From a bacterium (GTDB taxonomy: Bacteria > AUK180): 23,080 nucleotides of DNA. The stretch covers positions 1 to 23,080 of the forward strand of contig JAUXGM010000014.1 of the NCBI GenBank assembly GCA_030622125.1, in the 5' to 3' direction. Both the position numbers and the translations under genes were made by a program. Below the pieces are notes generated by a model that had not been told where the DNA came from, did not search any database, and was given only the letters and a program-made list of their open reading frames with translations. The number at the start of each line of letters is the position of its first letter. Positions within the stretch are counted from its first letter, which is position 1. This document shows, in pieces, positions 14,806 through 21,988 of this stretch.

Positions 14806-17325
14806 ATGAAAAAAATTCTCTACCTGGTTGATACATATTCTATTATTTTCAGAGCTTACTATGCTATTCCGGCTCTTTATACAAGCAGCGGTTTTCAAAC
14901 CAACGCAGTTTTTGGAGTGATCAAATCGATCATTAAATTGAGGGAGAAGTTCAACCCCGAATTTATGTGCGCAGTTTATGATAGTATTGGAAAGACATTT
15001 AGAAAAGAAATTGCAGAGGACTATAAAGCAAATAGAGTAAAAGCACCCGATGATCTAAAAAAACAATTTCCAATAATAGAAAATATTGTCAAAAACTTTG
15101 GTATACCATCGATACGGATTGAGGGGTATGAAGCCGATGATGTTCTTGCCGCAATCACTAAAAAATTAAAAGATAAGTTTGATGAGATCGTAATACTTAC
15201 AGGAGATAAGGATCTTTTTCAACTTATTGATGACAGGGTTGCCATCTTCGATCCCAAATACAATAAATGGTATCATAGAAAAGAAACTTATGAAAAATTT
15301 GGTGTTTGGCCTGAACAGATAAAGGATTTTTTATCACTTGTCGGTGATGCATCCGACAATATAAAGGGTGCTCCCGGGATTGGGAAAAAAACCGCTGCAA
15401 AACTTCTAAATGAATACACCAATCTTGATAATATCTACATTAACAAAGAAAAGTTAGGCAACGGCATACAGAGATCATTAGAAGAATTTGCAAAATACAA
15501 GGATGTTTCGGTAAAACTTATAACAATGAAAACCGATCTTCCAATAAATGGTTCAATGGAATATTTTGGTATTAGTGAACCCGAACATAACAAATTGATC
15601 GAAGAATTTCAAAATTTAGAGTTTCACTCTCTTATAAAGGAATTACATTTAAACCTACCGACTTCTTTTATTGAATTTCTGCCCATAGAAAAATTTAAAC
15701 GAACGGATATCATATTTTTTAAGATTATTGATGACAAGGTCATTGCCTTAAATTCTAATGGCACAGTATCTATCTTTGAACTTTTTCAGTTTGAATTTGA
15801 TGCCAATTCAACCTACATCTCTTATGATATAAAATCCGATTTTAAGTTCCTAATTGAGAATAATATTTTACTCCCCAAAAAATATTTTGATCTTCTCATT
15901 GCTCATCACATATTGAAGGGGGGGAAGAAGATCCTTTCTTATGATGATTTAATTATGGATTACCCCGTTTCCAATTTAATGCAATTTAAAGATAAAATAA
16001 ATCTTGATATAAAAATATTGGAAGAGATCAAAAAATTGTATCACATATCACAGATATATAAGGAGATGACAACATATCAAACATTTGAACTTATGTATGA
16101 AAAGGTTCTGAAACCGATAGAATTACCCCTTATACCTATACTTGCAAATATGGAATTAAAAGGAATTAAAATAGATATGGATATTTTTGGATCTGTCAAA
16201 AAAGAATATCAAAAAATGGCGAAGGACCTTGAAAAAGAGATCATTGAACTTTGCGGTGAACCGTTCAATATAGATTCACCGAAACAACTTGGGCAGATTC
16301 TTTTTTATAAACTTGACCTGCCGATCATAAAAAAGATGAAAACAGGTCCATCAACGAACAACAGTGTTTTAAATGCCCTTATCAAAACAACAAAAAATGC
16401 CACACATTTTCAAATATTAAAGAGCATTATCTCTTACAGAGAGATCGCAAAACTATTAAATACTTATCTTGTCGGATTTGAGAAGCATATTACTCATGAA
16501 AGTCATAAGATACATACAACATTTTACCAATCGGTAACAGCGACAGGTAGGTTATCATCTGAAAACCCAAATCTTCAAAACATACCCATAAGAAGTGAAA
16601 AGGGCTCTATAATGAGAAAGATGTTCATCCCTTCAAAGGCAAATTATTCCCTTTTATCACTTGATTACAGTCAGATTGAACTCAGAGTTTTAGCTGTTAT
16701 GACAAAAGACAAAAACCTTATGGATGGGTTTAAACAGGGGCTGGATATTCATATACATACGGCATCAAAGATATTATCCATTCCCATAGAAAAGGTTGGT
16801 AAAAAGGAACGATCAATTGGAAAAACAATAAATTACGCTGTTATCTATGGAATGAGTGCATACCATCTCTCGCAACGGATGGATATTTCAATGAATGAAG
16901 CACAAGCATTTATAGATACTTATTATAAAGAATATTCAGGTGTAAAAAAATTTAAAGAGGAGCTCATAGAAGAAGCTGAAAAAAAAGGTTATGTGGAAAC
17001 ATACTTTGGAAGACGGAGATACATTCCCGAACTTCTTTCAAGAGATAAAAATATCCAAAATTCGGGGATAAGAATTGCTGTAAATGCTCCTGTTCAAGGG
17101 ACCGCAAGTGAGATCGTAAAACTTGCAATGATAAAGATCGAAGGAAAGCAATTTCCGATAGATATGTTGCTTCAAATACACGATGAACTAATATTTGAAG
17201 GTGAAACGGAACTTTTGGAAAAATACTCGTCCAGGATCGCAGAAATAATGGAAACCATTGTAAATTTTGGGGTAGATCTGAAGGTTGATTATAACATTGG
17301 AAAAAATTGGTTGGACATTCATTAA
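14806..17325 (+). CDS. polA: DNA polymerase I
   Basis: Residues 1-290 form the 5'-3' flap nuclease domain (VDTYS at 8-12, EGYEADD at 106-112, TGDKDLFQL at 132-140, VGDASDNIKGAPGIGKKTA starting 179). Residues 295-420 occupy the 3'-5' exonuclease position but lack the DxE motif; only a YDIKSDFKFL segment like motif II remains, so proofreading is probably absent. The polymerase domain is complete: TATGRLSS (578-585), motif A LDYSQIE (619-625), motif B with Arg669, Lys673 and Tyr677, and motif C HDE (792-794). Tyr677 stands where E. coli Pol I and Taq have Phe. Length 839 is close to Taq. Its TAA overlaps the coaE ATG as TAATG. Confidence 0.96.
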   Translation: MKKILYLVDTYSIIFRAYYAIPALYTSSGFQTNAVFGVIKSIIKLREKFNPEFMCAVYDSIGKTFRKEIAEDYKANRVKAPDDLKKQFPIIENIVKNFGIPSIRIEGYEADDVLAAITKKLKDKFDEIVILTGDKDLFQLIDDRVAIFDPKYNKWYHRKETYEKFGVWPEQIKDFLSLVGDASDNIKGAPGIGKKTAAKLLNEYTNLDNIYINKEKLGNGIQRSLEEFAKYKDVSVKLITMKTDLPINGSMEYFGISEPEHNKLIEEFQNLEFHSLIKELHLNLPTSFIEFLPIEKFKRTDIIFFKIIDDKVIALNSNGTVSIFELFQFEFDANSTYISYDIKSDFKFLIENNILLPKKYFDLLIAHHILKGGKKILSYDDLIMDYPVSNLMQFKDKINLDIKILEEIKKLYHISQIYKEMTTYQTFELMYEKVLKPIELPLIPILANMELKGIKIDMDIFGSVKKEYQKMAKDLEKEIIELCGEPFNIDSPKQLGQILFYKLDLPIIKKMKTGPSTNNSVLNALIKTTKNATHFQILKSIISYREIAKLLNTYLVGFEKHITHESHKIHTTFYQSVTATGRLSSENPNLQNIPIRSEKGSIMRKMFIPSKANYSLLSLDYSQIELRVLAVMTKDKNLMDGFKQGLDIHIHTASKILSIPIEKVGKKERSIGKTINYAVIYGMSAYHLSQRMDISMNEAQAFIDTYYKEYSGVKKFKEELIEEAEKKGYVETYFGRRRYIPELLSRDKNIQNSGIRIAVNAPVQGTASEIVKLAMIKIEGKQFPIDMLLQIHDELIFEGETELLEKYSSRIAEIMETIVNFGVDLKVDYNIGKNWLDIH

Positions 17326-17882
17326 TGAAAATACTTGTAACCGGGATCATTTCATCGGGAAAAACCACCTTTTCACAAATAATTGCCAATAAATTAAAAT
17401 TTCCCACTTATTCTACTGATGATATTGCAAAAAGAGTGAGAATTAGGGAAAGAGTAAATAAACAACTAATAAAAAAACTGCGATTTGATCCTGAAATAAA
17501 ACTTGACAGACAATTAAGAACGGCTCTTTGCGATGATAAGAAAAGAACAATTATAAACAAAATTATGCATCCGAAAATAAATAGAGAGTTACAGAAAATA
17601 TTGAAACACAATAGAAATTGTATAATTGACAGTCCTATACCTAAAACAATGAAGATACTCAAATTTTTTGATATTACTATTTTGATCACTGCTTCCCAAA
17701 GGATCATATTTGAAAGGATGCAAAGGCTTAATTTTGACAAACAAACAAGAGATAAGTTATTTTTAATTCACGAACAAGAATTTAAAGGAATTCGTTTTGA
17801 TTATGAAGTAATAAATGATGGAGTAAATAATCTTGAAAAAACTGCTGCTGCTATCTGCCATAATATTAACCGTAATTATTGA
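17325..17882 (+). CDS. coaE: Dephospho-CoA kinase
   Basis: CoaE phosphorylates dephospho-CoA in the last step of coenzyme A synthesis. Seen are the P-loop GIISSGKT (7-14), the STDDIAKRV segment (30-38) at the substrate-binding position, MHPKINREL (81-89) and SQRIIFERMQRL, the arginine-rich lid. At 185 residues it is slightly shorter than usual, and the PLLFE-type segment reads DSPIPKTM. The start is ATG at 17325, which overlaps the polA stop as TAATG. A TTG 18 bases upstream would add a non-conserved MVGHSL extension. Its end overlaps the next gene by 50 bases. polA-coaE adjacency is common in bacteria. Confidence 0.88.
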   Translation: MKILVTGIISSGKTTFSQIIANKLKFPTYSTDDIAKRVRIRERVNKQLIKKLRFDPEIKLDRQLRTALCDDKKRTIINKIMHPKINRELQKILKHNRNCIIDSPIPKTMKILKFFDITILITASQRIIFERMQRLNFDKQTRDKLFLIHEQEFKGIRFDYEVINDGVNNLEKTAAAICHNINRNY

Positions 17883-18846
17883 AGGATACTACTTCCCTTT
17901 TTACCCGAATAATTATATTTTTTCCGATGAATTGAATTATTTTGATGAGATCAATCTAAAATATCAACCACCGAGCGGGAAAAATATCTTTATTTCCGAT
18001 GATTATTATCTTAATAAAGAGGAAAATCTACTTGAAAAGCCTGCAAATCTATTATTATTTAAACAATCTTACATACGCAGTAACAGAAATTACTTTTATT
18101 TGAATATTAATCTTTTAAGTGGTAAATATAACGATTTCGAGGAGATTAAAAATAAATCGATTAAGCTCCTCTATGGGTTAAAGATAAGGGAAAATATTCA
18201 TTTCGGAGCAGAAGGTAATTGGTATGAGACAAGTAATGAAAATTTATTCGACTATAAAAATTCATTTTCAAGATATTTTCTTTTTTTAAATTACAGATAT
18301 AAATTGTTCTCATTTACATTGAAATACTATCTGAACGGCAACAAAAAATTTAAAAATAATTTTGATACATTTTTTACTTTTAATTTATACAGGGATATTC
18401 TCGGATTTCGGTTTTATCTTGGCAGCAATCCTGATTTTTTAGGTATCAGAAGCTACATTAAAGATATATTCGGACCAATTCAGGAATTGAATTTTGCTGG
18501 AAATGTCATAGTAAAATATCCGCCTTATATAAAAATTTACTTTTTATATCACCAGATCTTTACAAAGAATTATGATTTTGAAGTAACAATGAGCATTCTT
18601 GATAAGACTTTTTTTCAATTTTATTGGAGTGATCAGATAGAAGCGAAAAGATTGATCTTCAAATTTCCTATTTATAAGAGCTATCACATTATATTCGGAC
18701 CTGAATTTTATAATATTTATTACTTTAATTTTTCATTTATGGAAACTACCAAGCAGCATACTTTTATTATTACATTTAAACATACATTGAAAATTGATGT
18801 AAAAAGGAATTTCTCTCTATTTTTACGGTATATTTATTTTATTTAG
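17833..18846 (+). CDS. Predicted outer-membrane beta-barrel protein
   Basis: The start is TTG with GGAG (17820-17823) 9 bases upstream. It gives a clear signal peptide, MKKLLLLSAIILTVIIEG, so the 50-base overlap with coaE is probably real. The remainder is rich in Tyr, Phe, Asn and Lys with repeated 8-10-residue amphipathic strands separated by short turns (NYFYLNINLLSG, YRYKLFSFTLKYYLNG, PYIKIYFLYHQIF), and it ends LFLRYIYFI. This composition suits a barrel of about 14-16 strands, but no specific family is recognised. Its end overlaps the convergent grpE end by 8 bases. Confidence 0.65.
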   Translation: MKKLLLLSAIILTVIIEGYYFPFYPNNYIFSDELNYFDEINLKYQPPSGKNIFISDDYYLNKEENLLEKPANLLLFKQSYIRSNRNYFYLNINLLSGKYNDFEEIKNKSIKLLYGLKIRENIHFGAEGNWYETSNENLFDYKNSFSRYFLFLNYRYKLFSFTLKYYLNGNKKFKNNFDTFFTFNLYRDILGFRFYLGSNPDFLGIRSYIKDIFGPIQELNFAGNVIVKYPPYIKIYFLYHQIFTKNYDFEVTMSILDKTFFQFYWSDQIEAKRLIFKFPIYKSYHIIFGPEFYNIYYFNFSFMETTKQHTFIITFKHTLKIDVKRNFSLFLRYIYFI

Positions 18847-19402
18847 ATACGATACAATCAGCCGGTCTTATTAATTTCTCTTCTAATTTGAAACCCTTTC
18901 TAATAATTTTTAAAACGATTCCGGACTTGACACCTTTTTTCTCATCAACACCGATCGCATTGTGTATAGTATGATCAAACGGGACACCTTCCTTTTCAAT
19001 AACTCCAATTCCTTCTTCTTTAAATACCTTTATAAATTCATTATAAACCATTTCTATTCCCTTTAATGTATTCTTATCCTTTATACTTAACATTGCATAT
19101 TCAAAATGACTCAATGTATCTATAAATTTGATTAAAAATTTCCTTTTATCATTCATTAAGATCGTTGTTTGCTCTTTTTCCAAACGTTGTGATAGTCTAT
19201 TCACTTCTTTTTTGCTTTCATTCTGAAATTTTGTCAATGCCTCTCTATTCCTTTTAAGCATATTTTTATAATTTTCGATTTCCTGCTGAGATTCCATATT
19301 TTTAAAAGCAATCTCCCGCAAAAGTTTTTGCATATATTTATCCTGCTTTTGTAGTTTATTCAATTTGTTGTAAAAATATTTAGTTCTCATATCCTTATTC
19401 AT
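18839..19402 (-). CDS. grpE: Co-chaperone GrpE
   Basis: GrpE is the nucleotide exchange factor of DnaK. The N-terminal 85 residues form a long charged coiled coil (RNREALTKFQNESKKEVNRL). The C-terminal half carries the family pattern: KFLIKFIDTLSHFEYAM, GIEMVYNEFIKVFKEEGI, GVPFDHTIHNAIGV and KGFKLEEKLIRPADCIVSK. The ATG at 19402 is chosen because GGAGG lies 5 bases upstream and the hrcA stop overlaps it as TAATG. A TTG 12 bases earlier would lie in the Shine-Dalgarno. It is the last gene of the hrcA unit; dnaK and dnaJ, which usually follow, are absent. Confidence 0.92.
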   Translation of the reverse strand: MNKDMRTKYFYNKLNKLQKQDKYMQKLLREIAFKNMESQQEIENYKNMLKRNREALTKFQNESKKEVNRLSQRLEKEQTTILMNDKRKFLIKFIDTLSHFEYAMLSIKDKNTLKGIEMVYNEFIKVFKEEGIGVIEKEGVPFDHTIHNAIGVDEKKGVKSGIVLKIIRKGFKLEEKLIRPADCIVSK

Positions 19403-20436
19403 TATATCCTCCAATTATTAAATTTCGCTGTAAGTAGATTTGAGATGATCTTGGAAAAGTTCTTCATAAAATCTATATTAAAATCATACGCCATTGTCTT
19501 TGGTCCCAAAATGCCAAAAAGTCCCGTTATCTCATTATTGATCTTAAATGGAGAGGTAATAATACTTACATCCTCAAATTTTTTATCACCCGTTTCTTTC
19601 CCGATAAAAACATTTGTATTATCAATTTTAGAGACCCTTGCTATTAAGTTCTTTATCCTATCTTCAAGCGGTATATTGCATATCTCTTTTTTGTTTGATG
19701 ATATTTCAATATGGACACTTTCAAATTCCGAAATAACTCCTTTAAGTTTCATTAGGATATTTGAAGCCATATCGCTATAATTAGTAAGTTCTCTCTTTGA
19801 ATTATTAATTACATCTCCCAATTCCTTTTTAAATTCCGATAATGTTTTTCCCTCAATAAACTCATTTATAAAATTTTCCGTCATCTTCAAATTTTTATGA
19901 TTGATCTGAATGTCATTAATATAAAATATTCTGTCAAGAACAAGTCCACTTGATAAAAAGAGAAGAGTTAAAATCCGACTCTGTCCGATCTGATTAAAAT
20001 GAATCGATCTAAATCGCTGTTCGTTTATTGTTATACCAAAAGAGAATGACATTTCATTGGTAAATTTTGACATTAATTTTGACGCAATAAAAAGTATATT
20101 ATCAAGATCAACTATTCTATTTTTCAGTTCATTTCTTAAATTTTTTAGTTCAATCTCAATGTATTGATTGATGTGTATAAGATGATTTACATACACTCTA
20201 AAAGCAGAATCCGTCGGTATACGCCCACCGGAAGTATACGGCTTATACAAAAAGCCTTTCCTTTCAAGTATATAAAACATATTTCGTAATGTAGCGGATG
20301 AGCAATCAAGATGATATCTTGATTTTAAATATTTGGAACTTATCGGTTTTTTTGTATCACAGTATTCTTTTACAAGCAATTGTAAAATAAACAGTTCTCT
20401 TTTATTAAGTTGATTTTTCACTATCTTGCCGGTCAT
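19402..20436 (-). CDS. hrcA: Heat-inducible transcription repressor HrcA
   Basis: HrcA represses chaperone operons by binding CIRCE operators and is kept active by GroEL. Residues 10-65 form the winged helix (ELFILQLLVKEY, KPISSKYL, SSATLRNMFYILERKGFL), followed by the conserved TSGGRIPTDSAFRVYV (68-83) and the GAF-like dimerisation region ending in ITGLFGILGPKTMAYDF. The ATG at 20436 is chosen over the TTG at 20460, because a promoter -10 lies between the two and the extra residues do not match the family. This start is 6 bases after the -10, so the transcript is nearly leaderless. No CIRCE sequence is visible upstream. Confidence 0.92.
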   Translation of the reverse strand: MTGKIVKNQLNKRELFILQLLVKEYCDTKKPISSKYLKSRYHLDCSSATLRNMFYILERKGFLYKPYTSGGRIPTDSAFRVYVNHLIHINQYIEIELKNLRNELKNRIVDLDNILFIASKLMSKFTNEMSFSFGITINEQRFRSIHFNQIGQSRILTLLFLSSGLVLDRIFYINDIQINHKNLKMTENFINEFIEGKTLSEFKKELGDVINNSKRELTNYSDMASNILMKLKGVISEFESVHIEISSNKKEICNIPLEDRIKNLIARVSKIDNTNVFIGKETGDKKFEDVSIITSPFKINNEITGLFGILGPKTMAYDFNIDFMKNFSKIISNLLTAKFNNWRI

Positions 20437-20442
20437 AATAGT

Positions 20443-20470
20443 ATTGTATAATATTTTCAAAATTTTTCAA
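20443..20470 (-). promoter_or_regulatory. hrcA-grpE promoter, leaderless geometry
   Basis: On the minus strand, -35 TTGAAA (20470-20465), 16-base spacer, -10 TACAAT (20448-20443), then 6 bases to the ATG at 20436. TTGAAAA occurs twice in this promoter, 11 bases apart (in the -35 and in the spacer). Confidence 0.6.
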
Positions 20471-20514
20471 GTTTTAGCTTTTTGTCTATTGTTACTAAAT
20501 GAAAATGTTAAACT

Positions 20515-20533
20515 TTTCAAAATTATTTTGAAA
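20515..20533. promoter_or_regulatory. Perfect 9-1-9 palindrome upstream of hrcA
   Basis: TTTCAAAAT and ATTTTGAAA are exact inverted repeats around one T. The site lies about 45 bases upstream of the hrcA -35 and directly beside the MITE-like copy 2. It is AT-only apart from one C and one G, so it may be chance, an operator, or part of the insertion site. Confidence 0.25.
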
Positions 20534-20535
20534 TT

Positions 20536-20704
20536 ATTGCAATATCTTTTCATCTCCGTTTCAGATTTTCAAAAATATTTGACCATAAATATCCGTTGCT
20601 AAAATTCAATAACTCACTTCGTCCAAACAAATTGTAATTTTTCCTACGGAACGCAACTACTATTTATTAAATCTTCAAATGTCGTTAGAAAAGACATTTA
20701 CAAT
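20536..20704. repeat. MITE-like element, copy 2
   Basis: Same orientation as copy 1 and about 95 percent identical to it over 20554-20703. The ends are more decayed inverted repeats: ATTGCAATATCTTTTC (20536-20551) against GAAAAGACATTTACAAT (20688-20704). It separates the hrcA promoter from the tRNA promoter. The remainder of the hrcA-tRNA gap (20705-20766) is plain AT-rich sequence in which I see nothing. Confidence 0.65.
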
Positions 20705-20766
20705 ATTTTTTTAAAGGAATAAAAAATTAACATTTTGACTTTGGAATAAAAAATGAAAAAATAGTC

Positions 20767-20795
20767 TTGACAAATTGTTTTTAAATTGTTATAAT
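20767..20795 (+). promoter_or_regulatory. tRNA operon promoter, full consensus
   Basis: -35 TTGACA (20767-20772), 17-base spacer, -10 TATAAT (20790-20795). Transcription should start about 3 bases before the tRNA-Gly 5' end. No GC-rich discriminator is present (TTCAACTTAT follows). Confidence 0.85.
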
Positions 20796-20804
20796 TCAAC
20801 TTAT

Positions 20805-20876
20805 GCGGGTGTAGCTCAGTGGTAGAGCCTCACGTTGCCAACGTGATTGTCACCGGTTCAAATCCGGCCACCCGCT
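20805..20876 (+). tRNA. tRNA-Gly (GCC)
   Basis: Acceptor arms GCGGGTG / CACCCGC pair fully, with discriminator T. D arm GCTC / GAGC. Anticodon stem TCACG / CGTGA with loop TTGCCAA gives anticodon GCC. T loop TTCAAAT is closed by CCGG pairs, with an A-C mismatch at the stem base. CCA is not encoded. Confidence 0.95.
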
Positions 20877-20879
20877 CTT

Positions 20880-20952
<73 letters not shown>

Positions 20953-20959
20953 TATTTTG

Positions 20960-21037
20960 GGGCGATTAGCTCAGCTTGGTTAGAGTACTACGTTGACATC
21001 GTAGGGGTCACTGGTTCGAGTCCAGTATCGCCCACCA
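20960..21037 (+). tRNA. tRNA-Val (GAC), CCA encoded
   Basis: Acceptor GGGCGAT / ATCGCCC, discriminator A at 21034, followed by genomic CCA (21035-21037). Anticodon stem CTACG / CGTAG with loop TTGACAT gives anticodon GAC. T arm ACTGG / CCAGT with loop TTCGAGT. It is the only one of the five with an encoded CCA. Confidence 0.95.
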
Positions 21038-21041
21038 TTCA

Positions 21042-21113
21042 GGCGGCATAGCCAAGTGGTAAGGCAGCGGTCTGCAAAATCGCTATTCACCCGTTCAAAT
21101 CGGGTTGCCGCCT
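21042..21113 (+). tRNA. tRNA-Cys (GCA)
   Basis: Acceptor GGCGGCA / TGCCGCC, discriminator T as expected for cysteine. Anticodon stem GCGGT / ATCGC with loop CTGCAAA gives anticodon GCA. T arm ACCCG / CGGGT with loop TTCAAAT. CCA is not encoded. Confidence 0.95.
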
Positions 21114-21120
21114 TTTGTAT

Positions 21121-21206
21121 GCCGGGATGGCGAAATTGGCAGACGCAAGGGACTTAAAATCCCTCGGGGCTTTGGCTCCGTGTCGGTTCAAGTCCGACTC
21201 CCGGCA
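21121..21206 (+). tRNA. tRNA-Leu (TAA)
   Basis: A class II tRNA with a long variable arm (CGGGGCTTTGGCTCCGT region). Acceptor GCCGGGA / TCCCGGC, discriminator A. Anticodon stem AGGGA / TCCCT with loop CTTAAAA gives anticodon TAA. T arm GTCGG / CCGAC with loop TTCAAGT. CCA is not encoded. A protein gene begins 11 bases after it. Confidence 0.95.
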
Positions 21207-21217
21207 CTTTTTAAAAA

Positions 21218-21937
21218 ATGAGAAAAAATTTAATTCTCCTTATTGCTGCTGTTATCCTTCTTTTTATTTTTATGCAAGTTTGTACATTTAAAGATTTTTG
21301 TTCTTATCATTTAAATATATGGTTATTCCTTTTTGTTTTTATCTGCTACATCATTTCGGGAGTACTTCAATTTCCCCTTGCGAAAAAGGTTAATTTTTCT
21401 ATGATACCATATTTTATCATGCTTTCTTTTCTTTCTTTCGGTCCATTTTATACATTGATAATGGTTATTCCGGGAACATTTTTTTATAAAAATCTACACT
21501 ATTCTCTCCTCAAGCGAGAAAAACTTCCTCCTAATATACCGAACATTAGAGCATCAATCTGGACAACATTGCTAACACGCTCAATAGAGGTTCTGTTGAT
21601 CGGAATATTAATTTTAAAATTTATACGGACAAAGTGTGGGAATTACCCTAATAAGGAACTCACTTGTGCCATTGTTACTGTTGTTTCTTTTTCTGTATTG
21701 GATATGTTCCTTCTTGCTTTTAATAGATTTGGGTTGATTAGATTTTTGGATTTTTTCAGGATTTTTTTTATTTCAATGATTGCATGGCTTATAAGTGGAT
21801 ATCTTGCATACCAATCGTTTTCGCTGGAAAAACAAAATGGCTATGTTTTTTTCATTTTTATTTCACTAATGGTAATTATCATTAATTGGACTCTTTTTAA
21901 AATCTTATTTCGGAAACGCCAACAAAAACAAACTTGA
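21218..21937 (+). CDS. Polytopic membrane protein of unknown function
   Basis: About seven hydrophobic segments fill the 239 residues (roughly 4-20, 34-52, 62-88, 113-134, 148-168, 180-199, 209-231), with a basic C-terminus (FRKRQQKQT). The second and third segments (GVLQFPLAKKVNFSMIPYFI, then LSFGPFYTLIMVIPGTFFYK) resemble the membrane sensor halves found in front of HD-GYP or GGDEF domains, but no output domain follows. The ATG is 11 bases after the tRNA-Leu 3' end with no Shine-Dalgarno and no visible promoter of its own, so it is probably expressed by read-through from the tRNA operon. Its stop codon lies in the next promoter's -35. Confidence 0.65.
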   Translation: MRKNLILLIAAVILLFIFMQVCTFKDFCSYHLNIWLFLFVFICYIISGVLQFPLAKKVNFSMIPYFIMLSFLSFGPFYTLIMVIPGTFFYKNLHYSLLKREKLPPNIPNIRASIWTTLLTRSIEVLLIGILILKFIRTKCGNYPNKELTCAIVTVVSFSVLDMFLLAFNRFGLIRFLDFFRIFFISMIAWLISGYLAYQSFSLEKQNGYVFFIFISLMVIIINWTLFKILFRKRQQKQT

Positions 21938-21962
21938 CTTATAATCTAAAATAAGTTATAAT
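21934..21962 (+). promoter_or_regulatory. Promoter of the TPR/acidic-tail gene
   Basis: -35 TTGACT (21934-21939, containing the TGA stop of the upstream gene), 17-base spacer, consensus -10 TATAAT (21957-21962). A leader of about 20 bases follows, with AAGGGGG (21977-21983), a Shine-Dalgarno variant with one G-U wobble, 5 bases before the ATG at 21989. Confidence 0.75.
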
Positions 21963-21988
21963 TAAAATAATTATATAAGGGGGTTGTT

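Noticed and set aside
16964-17407. Minus-strand frame of 147 codons opposite polA
   Set aside because: It is a shadow of the polymerase domain containing motif C; no start signals or family features.
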